DNA of 64,000 nucleotides from contig CALUTF010000001.1 of assembly GCA_944323595.1 (NCBI GenBank), positions 93,613-157,612 of the forward strand, written 5' to 3'. A model generated the notes under the pieces. That model was not told the origin of the DNA and did no database searches. It saw only the letters and a program-made list of their open reading frames with translations. Source of the DNA: Candidatus Gastranaerophilales bacterium. Its GTDB lineage: Bacteria; Cyanobacteriota; Vampirovibrionia; Gastranaerophilales; Gastranaerophilaceae. Below, piece after piece: positions 9,698-18,391 of this stretch (position 1 is the stretch's first letter; the number at the start of each line of letters is the position of its first letter). The translations under genes and the position numbers were made by a program.

Positions 9698-10146
9698 TAA
9701 ATTTCAGTATCAAAAAAATTCATACATTCTCTTTTTGCACTTTCAACATCATCAGAAGAATGCATAAGATTAAACCTTTTCTGTCCTGGAGCTAATTCTT
9801 CCCTTACCTGTTTTTTCAGAGCACTTACCGCGGAAACGGCATCTTCACCCCCGATAATCATCGCCTTGATTTTACCGGAAGAAAGGAAATCTATCCATTT
9901 TGTAAAAAACGGTTTGTCCTTATACTGACTGTAATTTCCCTCCAGTTTTTTTCTTGGCGCGATGCCCTCCCATTCGTTCAAAACTTTCAGACCTTTTGAA
10001 TTGATTTTTTTCATAATAATGCCGTCGACATTTCGTTGAAAAGAATCAGGCTTCAGCATCACAAAAGTTTTTTCATACGCGGTAAATGTTTGTGGATAAT
10101 TTTTAGTATAAAGCGGGGTAAATTGTATATTAGTCTTATTTATCAT
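9697..10146 (-). CDS. Divergent nucleoside-diphosphate-kinase-like protein
   Basis: A 149-residue NDK-fold protein. Residues 27-149 follow the family: TFVMLKPDSFQRN (27-39), KPFFTKWIDFLSSGKIKAMI (78-97) and NLMHSSDDVESAKRE (126-140), where His129 matches the phosphorylated histidine. Two differences from housekeeping NDK stand out. There is an extra N-terminal segment of about 25 residues, and the ATP-contact region usually rich in Arg and Gly (R-x-x-x-G-x-T) is replaced by SALKKQVREELAP. It may therefore be a non-canonical NDK or a protein using the fold for something else. It is the first gene of the minus-strand cluster and is coupled to the methyltransferase by a 1-base overlap. No clear Shine-Dalgarno precedes the ATG. 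Confidence 0.75.
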   Translation of the reverse strand: MINKTNIQFTPLYTKNYPQTFTAYEKTFVMLKPDSFQRNVDGIIMKKINSKGLKVLNEWEGIAPRKKLEGNYSQYKDKPFFTKWIDFLSSGKIKAMIIGGEDAVSAVSALKKQVREELAPGQKRFNLMHSSDDVESAKRECMNFFDTEI

Positions 10147-10208
10147 AATTAATTTTCTGTGGGGTTATATCATAACTCAAAAAAAATTTGCAGTCAAGAT
10201 GTTAAATA

Positions 10209-10223
10209 TGATAAAATTAATTT
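10209..10223 (+). promoter_or_regulatory. Extended -10 promoter, leaderless spacing
   Basis: TG-A-TAAAAT at 10209-10217 ends exactly 6 nt before the thioesterase ATG, with TTGCAG 18 nt upstream of the hexamer as a possible -35. No Shine-Dalgarno is present, so transcription probably starts at or next to the ATG. Confidence 0.55.
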
Positions 10224-10970
10224 ATGATAAAAAAAGGTTATACAAAAAACATCCAGCTAAAATACTCGGAAATGGACTGCAGGCTTGTATTAAAACCCTC
10301 AGCACTTTTGAACTTTCTGCAGGATATGGCAAGCGATAATGCAGAAATGCTGGGATTCGGCTATTCATATATTACAAAAAAGAATTTAATGTGGTTTCTG
10401 TTAAAATACCGTATGGAATTTACCGACTATCCCGCCGCTATAGAGGAGCTGGAGCTTAAAACAGAACCCCGCGGATATGCAAAGTTGTTTGCATATCGTG
10501 ATTTTGAGCTTTACAGCAAAGAAAAATGCCTTGGACGTGTTTCCAGCCTCTGGTCGCTTGTAGATATGAACACCAAGTCGCTGGCACCGATAGCAACCGT
10601 TCTGAATAATCCAAACATGCCGCTGCATGAAAAACGGGAAGATGATTTAAATTTTGAAAAAATTCCTGCAATCGAAAAAATTGATGCAGAAAAAACTTTT
10701 GAAATCAGATATGAAGATATAGATGTAAACCGGCACGTCAACAACGGGAATTACATTATCTGGGCTCTTGAACCTCTGGAGTTTGAATTCAGACAAAAAC
10801 ATAAGATAAAAATTCTCGATATGGTGTTTAAAAAAGAAATCCAGTACGGACATAAAATTCTTTCTGAAGTCGAATACAAATCTCCGACAAAAACCGTTCA
10901 TGCAGTGAAAAACGCAGAAACAGGAGAAGAACTCTGCCTTGTCGGAATAGAATGGATTAAGGACATATAA
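10224..10970 (+). CDS. Acyl-ACP thioesterase (FatA/FatB family)
   Basis: A 248-residue double-hotdog acyl-ACP thioesterase that hydrolyses acyl-ACP to free fatty acid in the cytoplasm. The N-terminal hotdog contains the YSEMDCRLVLKPSALLNFLQ segment (residues 14-33) and the C-terminal hotdog contains the catalytic signature DIDVNRHVNNGNYIIWALE at about 165-183, with the Asp/Asn/His arrangement of FatA-type enzymes. Length matches bacterial members. It is a single gene between divergent (left) and convergent (right) neighbours. Its transcript appears leaderless because a TAAAAT hexamer lies 6 nt before the ATG. Substrate chain length cannot be read from the sequence. Confidence 0.88.
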   Translation: MIKKGYTKNIQLKYSEMDCRLVLKPSALLNFLQDMASDNAEMLGFGYSYITKKNLMWFLLKYRMEFTDYPAAIEELELKTEPRGYAKLFAYRDFELYSKEKCLGRVSSLWSLVDMNTKSLAPIATVLNNPNMPLHEKREDDLNFEKIPAIEKIDAEKTFEIRYEDIDVNRHVNNGNYIIWALEPLEFEFRQKHKIKILDMVFKKEIQYGHKILSEVEYKSPTKTVHAVKNAETGEELCLVGIEWIKDI

Positions 10971-11046
10971 ACAAAACCGTTCCGGTGCATTGTACGCCCG
11001 ACACACCTGTACAATTTATCCGGTAATGATTTATGCAGGAATCAAT
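10971..11046. other. Convergent intergenic hairpin
   Basis: This short spacer between convergent genes holds an inverted repeat, ATTGTAC and GTACAAT separated by 13 nt (about 10990-11016), without a T tract. It could end transcription weakly in both directions. Nothing else is seen. Confidence 0.3.
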
Positions 11047-11619
11047 TTACAATGATTCTTCATTCATCTTTTTAACTAAATCTTTTACATGCTGGCTCAC
11101 AGCCGGCGTAATCATAAGATCAGGTTCGAGCATTACAAATTCATCCAGAGTTGTTATCGCTCGGCTGACTTCATTGTTTTCAGCGTACAAAAGACCGACC
11201 ATTATTTGATTTAGAGGATTTTCTGTATCAGCTTTGTATTCCTGAATTTTTAGAGGAACAATACCGCGCGCCTGATAACATTTTGCAAGATTAACATAGT
11301 ATTTAAAATTCAAAGGATACTGCTGAATTGCACGCTCAAAACAGTCCTGTGCATAATCAGGATAACCTATTATCATATACGCTTCGCCGAGGTTGTTATA
11401 AAAAACCGAAGTTGCCTGTACGTTAGGGCTAAGGCTTATCGCGATTTTATATTCCTGAATTGCCGCGTAATAGCATTTTTCTTCCATATAATTCAGGGCT
11501 TTATTGTTATGAATGTAAGCATTCGGAACAGCATCTATCGTATATGTAGCAGACCTTTTGTAACCTGATACAAATAAAGTTAGTGAAGCAAGTAATATAA
11601 TTAATGCTGCCTTTTTCAT
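11047..11619 (-). CDS. Exported TPR protein
   Basis: A 190-residue protein with an N-terminal hydrophobic signal (KKAALIILLASLTLFVSGY) followed by about three tetratricopeptide repeats, for example NKALNYMEEKCYYAAIQEYK and YNNLGEAYMIIGYPDYAQDC. TPRs form protein-interaction solenoids, so it is probably a periplasmic or membrane-anchored adaptor. There is no lipobox cysteine at the expected place, so cleavage by signal peptidase I is the simpler reading. It is the last gene of a four-gene minus-strand operon (TPR, phosphoesterase, metallo-beta-lactamase fold, TPR), 21 bp after the previous gene, with an AAAGG Shine-Dalgarno. Partner proteins are unknown. Confidence 0.8.
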   Translation of the reverse strand: MKKAALIILLASLTLFVSGYKRSATYTIDAVPNAYIHNNKALNYMEEKCYYAAIQEYKIAISLSPNVQATSVFYNNLGEAYMIIGYPDYAQDCFERAIQQYPLNFKYYVNLAKCYQARGIVPLKIQEYKADTENPLNQIMVGLLYAENNEVSRAITTLDEFVMLEPDLMITPAVSQHVKDLVKKMNEESL

Positions 11620-11640
11620 CTTATACTACCTTTTAATTAT

Positions 11641-12576
11641 TTATTCCATAAGGTCAAGTTCAAGCCCTTCATAAGCAAGAATGACTTTATCACCGAGCGG
11701 CTTGTACTGTTCTTTTATGCTGTTTAATTTAGCATCATCATAACCGGGATCAAAGTGGAAAAATACAAGTTTCTTTGCATCAGTCTGATTTTGGCATTCA
11801 ATAGCCATATCATAAGTTGAGTGACCGTAGCCCTGTTTTGATACAAACGAATTCAGATAATCTTCTGTCGTATACTGGGCATCGTGAATAAGCACATCAC
11901 AATTTCTTGCAAAATTGGCAAGTTTTTTATCGCCACCCAGATAACTTTCTTTGTCTGTTGCATACACAAGAACTTTATCGCGGTATGTAATTTTGTAGAT
12001 AAATACGCCTTCCTGCGGATGGGCATAAGATTTATAGCAGGTGATTAAAACATCGTCTTCTTCAATTCTGGTATCTTCCGGTCTTTCAATTCTTTTGATA
12101 ATCGGCGGATAACCGTGACGGAGAATTATACCCTCATTCTCATTTAAATCGTGGATATTAAGATTTCCTGCAATATCGCCCAAATCAAGCGGGAATGATT
12201 TGCCAAAAAGAAGTTCCGCAAGTTCATCGGACAAACTTTCGTTATAATTTACATTGCCGTATACATTCAAAATGCTGGACGGTATGTGCAGCGGACGGAA
12301 AAATGTAAAGCCTTGAATATGATCCTGATGAATATGGGAAATTAAAATAGTTGCTTTAATAGGTTCTCTTTCATGCGGATTAATATTTGAAGCTATATAT
12401 TTTTCCATCAGGTCGTTACCAAGATTAATCAATCCTGTACCGGCGTCAAGAATAATTAAGTGTCCGTTAACCTGAACTTCAACACAGGACGTATTCCCGC
12501 CGTATTCCAGATAATTTTTGTCTGCTATAGGATAGCTTCCTCTGACACCTCTAAATTTTATTTTAAATTCATTCAT
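11641..12576 (-). CDS. Metallo-beta-lactamase-fold hydrolase
   Basis: A 311-residue MBL-fold metallohydrolase with the dinuclear zinc signature SHIHQDHIQG at residues 80-89 (His81, His83, Asp85, His86). Later ligands are probably in the IHDAQY segment and the STYDMAIE/FFHFDPGYDD region. The N terminus (FRGVRGSYPI, YGGNTSCVEV) is characteristic of the group of bacterial MBL proteins often found with regulatory or PAS domains, whose substrates are mostly unknown (phosphodiester or cyclic nucleotide hydrolysis has been proposed). I start at the ATG at 12576 because GAGG lies 9 nt upstream. The TTG five codons earlier directly abuts the previous stop and has no ribosome site. It is third in the TPR/phosphoesterase operon. 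Confidence 0.82.
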   Translation of the reverse strand: MNEFKIKFRGVRGSYPIADKNYLEYGGNTSCVEVQVNGHLIILDAGTGLINLGNDLMEKYIASNINPHEREPIKATILISHIHQDHIQGFTFFRPLHIPSSILNVYGNVNYNESLSDELAELLFGKSFPLDLGDIAGNLNIHDLNENEGIILRHGYPPIIKRIERPEDTRIEEDDVLITCYKSYAHPQEGVFIYKITYRDKVLVYATDKESYLGGDKKLANFARNCDVLIHDAQYTTEDYLNSFVSKQGYGHSTYDMAIECQNQTDAKKLVFFHFDPGYDDAKLNSIKEQYKPLGDKVILAYEGLELDLME

Positions 12577-12591
12577 ATCTGATAACCTCAA

Positions 12592-13566
12592 CTATTTTTT
12601 GATTGTGTAAGTATAAGTTTGGTCTTTTTCTTCACCTGTGTATATTGATGACGAAAAGACCAGAAGTTTTGCCAGTTTTTGAATATTTTTCTCGTTAGTT
12701 TCTTTCATTTGAATATCAAAAACGACTTTATTTCTGTGATTTGTTATGTTAATTATCCTGAAAGCATTCGGATAAGACACAAGCGCCGGTGTGCTTACGT
12801 AGAGAATATTATCCTGCTGTGTAATTTTAGCGGCATGGTAATGTCCTTGAAATAAGGCTATAGGATTTTTGTATTTTTCAAGAACTTTTTGTACTTCATC
12901 AGCATTCAAAAGTTTATGCCCCGGACTCGGAAACGGTTCTATAACAGGCACATGCATAAAAATAAGTACAACGTCTTTTTTGGAATTTGCAAGTTCTTTA
13001 TCCAGCCAGTCAAGCTGTGTTTTATCAATATAACCGTTAGAAGTAAGCCTGTCGCGGATTATAGTATCCAGAACAATTACTTTGTAACCTTTTTGCGGGA
13101 CAAAAGAGTAGTACGGTTTTTCAAACTTGAAATTCGGGTTGGCTTCTCTCACCATTTGAAGATACACTTCCGGTGTCAAATAGCCGCCCTGACATGTATC
13201 GTGATTTCCGAAAACCGTATACCACGGAGCAGTAATCTTTTGTGCATGAGGTAAAAATGCTCTAAGCTCTTTCTCAAAATGTTTGTCTATCTGGTCTCCC
13301 GTGAACATTACAAATGAAATATTCGGGGTTTCATTGATTTGTTTAACCGCATCATCAAGAAGCTTATCTGATTCGGCAATCATTTTAAAAGATGTGTTAT
13401 TCTCACCTGTGTAAAAATGCACATCACTTACCTGCGCAAATTTCAGACTTGAAGCACTGTAAACCTGCAGTCCGCAAAACATTACCGCAGTGAGTATTAA
13501 TGTAAAAATAGTATTTACAATAGTGGATACAAATTTATTCTTCTTGTTGTGGTGTTTCTTCTTCAT
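12592..13566 (-). CDS. Membrane-anchored calcineurin-type metallophosphoesterase
   Basis: A 324-residue metallophosphoesterase with an N-terminal membrane or signal segment (about 13-38) after a Lys/His-rich start, so the catalytic domain probably faces the periplasm. The five metal-binding blocks are in order: DVH (48-50), GDQ (90-92), GNHD (120-123), FMHVP and GHYH. This is the family of purple-acid-phosphatase-like or 3',5'-cyclic-nucleotide phosphodiesterase-like enzymes (Icc/CpdA group). GGAAGAG lies 3-5 nt before the ATG. The start overlaps the end of the upstream TPR gene by 32 bp, and the next gene starts 15 bp after its stop. The substrate is unknown; pairing with an MBL-fold hydrolase suggests linked phosphoester chemistry. 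Confidence 0.85.
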   Translation of the reverse strand: MKKKHHNKKNKFVSTIVNTIFTLILTAVMFCGLQVYSASSLKFAQVSDVHFYTGENNTSFKMIAESDKLLDDAVKQINETPNISFVMFTGDQIDKHFEKELRAFLPHAQKITAPWYTVFGNHDTCQGGYLTPEVYLQMVREANPNFKFEKPYYSFVPQKGYKVIVLDTIIRDRLTSNGYIDKTQLDWLDKELANSKKDVVLIFMHVPVIEPFPSPGHKLLNADEVQKVLEKYKNPIALFQGHYHAAKITQQDNILYVSTPALVSYPNAFRIINITNHRNKVVFDIQMKETNEKNIQKLAKLLVFSSSIYTGEEKDQTYTYTIKK

Positions 13567-14479
13567 TTTCTCTTCCGGTTAAGCTGCTGTTTTGAAGCAT
13601 AGCTTTTATCTCATTATACTTATTTTTTAATTCAATGTCGTCATCAGACAATATGATTGCTTTATCCAAATTCAAAAGCGCGTTATTATAATCCCCGAGT
13701 CCATAATCACAAAGTCCTATGTATTTGTAAATTTCGGAAGTCTTAATTTCGCCTGATAGTTCATCGAGAATTTTTTTAGATTCACGGTAGTTGTTACGTT
13801 CATACAAAATCTTGCCGTAAAGATATTTGTATGTAATATCATCATTCAAAGCCGCTGCGGTTATGATATCATTTTCCGCATCGCTTGCAAGCCCCTGTTT
13901 CAAATTAATTTTTGCCCTGAGAGCATAGGCATAATCATCTTCATTGTTGATTATGAGATATTGATTTAAAAAATCAATCGCATCAGCATACCTGTCCATT
14001 GCGGCAAAACATTCCGCTATTTTAAGGCAGCACTGGATAAAGTTAGCGTTCTGCTTAAAAGCCTTGTTATAATACGAAACAGCCATAGATGGATTGTTAT
14101 TTGACAGGTAATATTCTCCAAGAAAATAACTTGCCCAGTGGCTGCCTTTGTCGGATTCAGCTTTCAGTGTATTCAATTCACCCTGCAGATTGCCTGCCAG
14201 TTTGTAATCCGCAGCCTGCATAAGAGGTTTGTCAGCAGCTGTTATGTATGAATTTCTGTTTTTGCCGGATATAACGGTTTCAAGCCCGTGTTTGAGAGTT
14301 TGTGCCTGTTTATTTGACGGCTCAACCTGCAATATTTTATCAAGGTAAATTATAGCATTTTTATAATGCCCCAGTGCGCAATAGTTTTTGGCAATATCCA
14401 TATAATCATCTGTTATTTCACTTGCTATAACAGATGAACCAAGCATTATCAAAAATATTAGAATTGATACTTTGCGCAT
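13535..14479 (-). CDS. Exported TPR protein, first gene of operon
   Basis: A 314-residue protein with a signal peptide (VSILIFLIMLGSSVIASE, roughly residues 3-20) and at least five tetratricopeptide repeats, for example YKNAIIYLDKILQVEPSNKQ, ADAIDFLNQYLIINNED and YNNALLNLDKAIILSDDD. The C terminus is acidic and Gln-rich. It is likely a periplasmic scaffold. Its 3' end overlaps the phosphoesterase gene by 32 bp and the four genes of this strand run on with spacings of 15-21 bp, so they should be one transcript. The promoter box ends 6 nt before the ATG, and there is no Shine-Dalgarno. It shares the TPR plus signal layout with the last gene of the operon. Confidence 0.82.
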   Translation of the reverse strand: MRKVSILIFLIMLGSSVIASEITDDYMDIAKNYCALGHYKNAIIYLDKILQVEPSNKQAQTLKHGLETVISGKNRNSYITAADKPLMQAADYKLAGNLQGELNTLKAESDKGSHWASYFLGEYYLSNNNPSMAVSYYNKAFKQNANFIQCCLKIAECFAAMDRYADAIDFLNQYLIINNEDDYAYALRAKINLKQGLASDAENDIITAAALNDDITYKYLYGKILYERNNYRESKKILDELSGEIKTSEIYKYIGLCDYGLGDYNNALLNLDKAIILSDDDIELKNKYNEIKAMLQNSSLTGRENEEETPQQEE

Positions 14480-14494
14480 AATGTCATTATATCA
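14480..14494 (-). promoter_or_regulatory. Extended -10 promoter of TPR operon, leaderless spacing
   Basis: On the minus strand TG-A-TATAAT is followed by GACATT and then the ATG at 14479, so a perfect extended -10 sits 6 nt from the start codon. Transcription would begin at or next to the ATG. Confidence 0.6.
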
Positions 14495-14519
14495 CAAACG
14501 ACTTTGAGGACAAAAGCCG

Positions 14520-15395
14520 TTATTTAACCTTTTGGAAGAGCATAACATATTCATGTTTAAATATGAAAAATCCTCCGGCAAGAGCTCTGTATCTCCACAG
14601 ATTTGCGGTTTTACCTTTTGCTCTTTCGTTGCCCTGAATATCTTTTACAATAATGCCTTTAAGTCTGAAACCGAGTTTCATCATTCTTGCCATACATTCA
14701 AACCCGAGCGGCTGCACTTCGGAATTTTTGTAGCTGTCGCCAATGATTAATGCGGCAAAACGACCTTTTTCCAACAAATCATAGCCATTTTGGGCAACTT
14801 TTTCAAACAGGTCATAAAACTGTTCTGTTGATTCACAGTTAGATAAGTCTTCTTTTTTATCGGAGAATTTTATTATGTCATCATAAGGCGGGTGTAGGAT
14901 AAGCATTTGCGCCTGTTCTTCCCCCATAATTTCCAATCTTGCCTGAACTTTTTCTCTGGCAAGTTCTGATGCGGAATCCGCACATATAATATTCACATCT
15001 GTTACCAGCTGTTTGGGTGTAAATTTTTCAGATACTTTTTCGGCAAGGTCTTCTTTTAATTCCACACCTATACAGCGTCTGCCCATATTAATCGCTTCAA
15101 TCCCCGAAGTTCCTGAACCGAAAAACAAATCGAGAACAATGTCATTTTTCTTTGTAAATCTTTCATACAATTGCTGAGCAATTTGAGGGATGTAATTCCC
15201 GTGGTATTCGTTGGAATGTCCGCCGTCTTTTAAGCGGCTCGGAAATTCCCAGAGGGTATCCGTTTTAATATGAGGGTAATTTTTCCAGTTATTAAGGTCT
15301 ATATCGCTGTATTTTGTAGTTTTTACAGGTTTTACCACCTGCAGGTCAGCTTTTTTAGACGGTTGTAATTTTGTATTTGTTTTTAACTTAGCCAA
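14520..15395 (-). CDS. Orphan DNA methyltransferase (N4-cytosine/N6-adenine type)
   Basis: A 291-residue DNA methylase. The SAM-binding motif LDLFFGSGTSGIEA is at 89-102 and the catalytic motif IV is HPPY at 168-171, a variant of D/N/S-PPY. The SAM motif before motif IV, and the upstream TDTLWEFPSRLKDGG region (45-59), fit site-specific DNA methyltransferases of the amino-methylating classes. No restriction endonuclease or specificity gene is adjacent, so it is an orphan, probably regulatory or a relic. The start is a TTG: GGGGGAG lies 8 nt upstream and no ATG gives a better reading. The N-terminal 40 residues are Lys/Thr-rich and probably disordered. The recognition sequence cannot be predicted. 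Confidence 0.8.
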   Translation of the reverse strand: MAKLKTNTKLQPSKKADLQVVKPVKTTKYSDIDLNNWKNYPHIKTDTLWEFPSRLKDGGHSNEYHGNYIPQIAQQLYERFTKKNDIVLDLFFGSGTSGIEAINMGRRCIGVELKEDLAEKVSEKFTPKQLVTDVNIICADSASELAREKVQARLEIMGEEQAQMLILHPPYDDIIKFSDKKEDLSNCESTEQFYDLFEKVAQNGYDLLEKGRFAALIIGDSYKNSEVQPLGFECMARMMKLGFRLKGIIVKDIQGNERAKGKTANLWRYRALAGGFFIFKHEYVMLFQKVK

Positions 15396-15516
15396 AGTAC
15401 TCTCTCCCCCTGATATTCCCTTTTACAGATTTATCTTATAGAAATGTTTCAAATTTGTAATCAAACATTTAGATGAAATTGTTTTTGGAGTAAATTAATG
15501 TTGAACGGAGGAATTA

Positions 15517-16521
15517 ATGTTCTCACAGCCCTTTACGTTAAGTACATTCTATATGATAGCAGGTTTCCTGATTTCTATGTATTCCTGCGTATCAAATGAT
15601 GTAATTCAGACTCTGGGCACATATTTAAGTTCAAGTAAAAAATTTCCGACGTGGGTTATCTGGTCTTTTACAAGTGCTGTTCTAATCCTTACAATTACAC
15701 TTGGCTGGATGATTAATGACGGTGATATGTCTTTCGGTCGGTTAGAAAGAATTCCGTTTCCGGATCATTTTACACTTGTACATGTACTACCGCCTATAAT
15801 CTTGTTATTCCTTACCAGATACGGCATTCCGGTTTCTACCACATTTTTGATTTTGAGTATATTTTCCGCAAGCAATGTAGAAGTTATCGGAATGATACTT
15901 ACAAAGTCAATTCTGGGGTATATAATTGCAATAATATCCGCAATAATTATCTATTCAATCATCGCAAGACCTGTTGAAAGATATTTTTATTACACCCAGA
16001 AAGAAAAAATTTCCAAGTGGTGGATAGCTGCAAAATGGCTTTCAACCGCTTTTTTGTGGTCACAATGGCTTATGCAGGATGCGGCTAATTTATTCGTATA
16101 TCTGCCAAGAAAAGCCTCTTTGGGAGAATTAGTTTTTGTACTGACAGCATTCTGCGCATTCCTCTGGGTTGTAGCTTATAAACGGGGCGGAGAAATTCAA
16201 AAAATTGTTAAAATGAAAACAAATGTTCAAGACCCGCGCTCAGCAACTATTATTGACTTAATCTATGCACTTATACTTTTGTACTTCATACAATTGAATA
16301 ATGTACCTATGTCAACAACATGGGTATTTGTAGGACTGCTTGCAGGACGTGAAATTGCATTGTACCACAGATTGAGATTTGAATCCCCGAAAAAAATGTA
16401 CAAACACATATTTAAGGATTTAACAAAAGTTACATTCGGGCTTGTAGTTTCTATAGTGGTAGTAGTTTTACTGACACAGTTTGAAACGGTTAAGAGTTTC
16501 TTTATGTCACATTTTATGTAA
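15517..16521 (+). CDS. Inorganic phosphate transporter, PiT family
   Basis: A 334-residue polytopic membrane protein of the PiT family, which imports phosphate with a cation. Both halves of the inverted repeat are visible: CVSNDVIQTLGTYLSSS near residues 25-39 (the family's S/A-N-D-V motif) and NNVPMSTTWVFVGLLAGREI in the C-terminal half, with RYGIPVSTTFLILSIF in the middle. About nine hydrophobic segments are evident. A strong GGAGG lies 7 nt before the ATG. A separate ATG at 15498 with its own GGAG opens a 33-codon overlapping frame that may be chance. No PhoU-like partner is adjacent. Confidence 0.82.
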   Translation: MFSQPFTLSTFYMIAGFLISMYSCVSNDVIQTLGTYLSSSKKFPTWVIWSFTSAVLILTITLGWMINDGDMSFGRLERIPFPDHFTLVHVLPPIILLFLTRYGIPVSTTFLILSIFSASNVEVIGMILTKSILGYIIAIISAIIIYSIIARPVERYFYYTQKEKISKWWIAAKWLSTAFLWSQWLMQDAANLFVYLPRKASLGELVFVLTAFCAFLWVVAYKRGGEIQKIVKMKTNVQDPRSATIIDLIYALILLYFIQLNNVPMSTTWVFVGLLAGREIALYHRLRFESPKKMYKHIFKDLTKVTFGLVVSIVVVVLLTQFETVKSFFMSHFM

Positions 16522-16539
16522 AATAAATTAAGGAAAGTT

Positions 16540-18309
16540 ATGAAAAGAATAAAACAGTTATCAGCACATTTAATAAACCAGATAGCGGCAGGAGAAGTAA
16601 TAGAACGCCCTGCTTCCGTGGTAAAAGAATTAACGGAAAATTCAATTGATGCAGGGGCTTCTAAAATAAGCATAGAAATTACAAATGAGTGCCGCGATAT
16701 AAGAATTGCTGATAATGGTTCCGGAATACATCCTGATGATATTATGCTGGCTTTCTCCAAACATGCAACAAGCAAAATCGCAAGCGACGAAGATTTGTTT
16801 GCAATAAACACTCTCGGATTCCGCGGAGAAGCGCTTTCCAGCATAATTTCCATAGCAAAACTTACCTGCACAACAAGAACAAAAGATTTTGAACACGGGA
16901 CAAAAGTTAAGTGTGAAAATTCAGAGGTCACAAAAACTGAAACAGGCTGTGCCGTAGGTACTATTATGGATGTTAAAGACTTATTTTATAACATCCCTGT
17001 TCGCTTAAAATTTTTGAAAAATCCCAACACAGAATTTTCCTACATTCAGGAACTCGTACAAAATCTTGCAATATCACATCCTGAAATCTCTTTTGAATTA
17101 AAAAGAAACGGCAAAACTGTACTAAAAACAACAGGACAGGGAAATCTCCAACAATGTATAAAAGAAGTTTACTCGCAGGAAGTCGTTGATAATCTAAAAG
17201 AAGTCTTGAAAACAGACGAACTTGCAGGATTAAAAATCAGCGGCTATGTAAGCAAACCGGATTATACACGCTCCAGCAAAAAAAGTTATCACCTGTACAT
17301 AAACAACCGTGTTGTTAAATGCGGAGTGTTCCAAAAAGCAATTGATATGGCTTACAAAAATCTTATTGCAAGCGGTAAATACCCTTTTATTGTATTGAAT
17401 TTGCAAATACCAGCAGGGGACGTTGATGTAAATGTTCACCCTACCAAAAAAGAAGTCCGTTATAAAAATACAAATCAGATTTTTAACTTTATTCACACAG
17501 CGATACTGGCAGGACTTTCAAATTACGTAGAACAGGAAAAACACACGCCGGAAAGTGAAGCTCCAACCCCGCCGGTATTTAATGTAACTCCTGACATTAT
17601 ACCTTTTCCGCAAACATCTTTTGCAAAACAAGATTTATTTGTAGATAAGGCTGATGATACTATTTATGTCAGTAAAGAAAAACAAAATTTTACACAGGAA
17701 ATAAATGTTGAACAAAAACCGATGTTCATTGCGCAGGAAACAAAAGCACCGGAATTGGAAGAAAACATCATCGGACAGTACAAAAATACATATATTCTGG
17801 TTGAAAAAGAAGACGGCTTAGAAATTATCGACCAGCATATTGCAGAAGAAAGATATATTTACGAAAAACTTAAATCTGATAAAAATATCGTCTCCCAGCT
17901 GCTTTTTGTATCTGATGTACTGGAAGTCTCATCAAGCGAAGCCGAACTTATAAAAGAAAATATCGAAAAGTTTGAAAAATTCGGTTACGGCATAGAATTT
18001 TTAAAAGAAAACGAACTTATTTTTAAGAAAGTTCCGCAGCTTCTGGCAAAAGTTAACCCGAAAGAAATCCTCTCTGATATTCTGGAAAATATCGACGGCA
18101 ACATCGACGGATTGGAGGAAAAAATATTAATAACAACCTCCTGCAAAGCTGCAGTAAAAGCAGGACAAAAACTATCAACCTGGCAGATGTCAGAAATTGT
18201 AAAAAAATGGCGTACCTGCGAGATGCCTTACACTTGCCCGCATGGTCGCCCGATTTGCAAGTTTTTCCCGCATAAAGAAATTGCAAGCTTTTTCCAACGT
18301 CAGCAATAA
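16540..18309 (+). CDS. mutL: DNA mismatch repair protein MutL
   Basis: A 589-residue MutL that couples mismatch recognition by MutS to strand incision. The GHKL ATPase domain shows KELTENSIDAG (Glu33 as general base), DNGSGI and GFRGEALSSI. After a variable linker (about 330-400) comes the C-terminal dimerisation/endonuclease domain, with DQHIAEERYIYE matching DQHAx2Ex4E except Ile for Ala, then SCKAAVKAGQ and CPHGRP. All metal-site motifs of a nicking MutL are thus present, as expected for an organism without MutH. The ATG follows a TAAGGAAAG Shine-Dalgarno and lies 18 bp after the phosphate transporter. Confidence 0.95.
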   Translation: MKRIKQLSAHLINQIAAGEVIERPASVVKELTENSIDAGASKISIEITNECRDIRIADNGSGIHPDDIMLAFSKHATSKIASDEDLFAINTLGFRGEALSSIISIAKLTCTTRTKDFEHGTKVKCENSEVTKTETGCAVGTIMDVKDLFYNIPVRLKFLKNPNTEFSYIQELVQNLAISHPEISFELKRNGKTVLKTTGQGNLQQCIKEVYSQEVVDNLKEVLKTDELAGLKISGYVSKPDYTRSSKKSYHLYINNRVVKCGVFQKAIDMAYKNLIASGKYPFIVLNLQIPAGDVDVNVHPTKKEVRYKNTNQIFNFIHTAILAGLSNYVEQEKHTPESEAPTPPVFNVTPDIIPFPQTSFAKQDLFVDKADDTIYVSKEKQNFTQEINVEQKPMFIAQETKAPELEENIIGQYKNTYILVEKEDGLEIIDQHIAEERYIYEKLKSDKNIVSQLLFVSDVLEVSSSEAELIKENIEKFEKFGYGIEFLKENELIFKKVPQLLAKVNPKEILSDILENIDGNIDGLEEKILITTSCKAAVKAGQKLSTWQMSEIVKKWRTCEMPYTCPHGRPICKFFPHKEIASFFQRQQ

Positions 18310-18391
18310 TAAGAAAAACGTTTATATTTCTTAAAAATTCTTCTGTAAGGTGTTCACAAAACAACTGTACTGGAGTACAATAAATAACATC

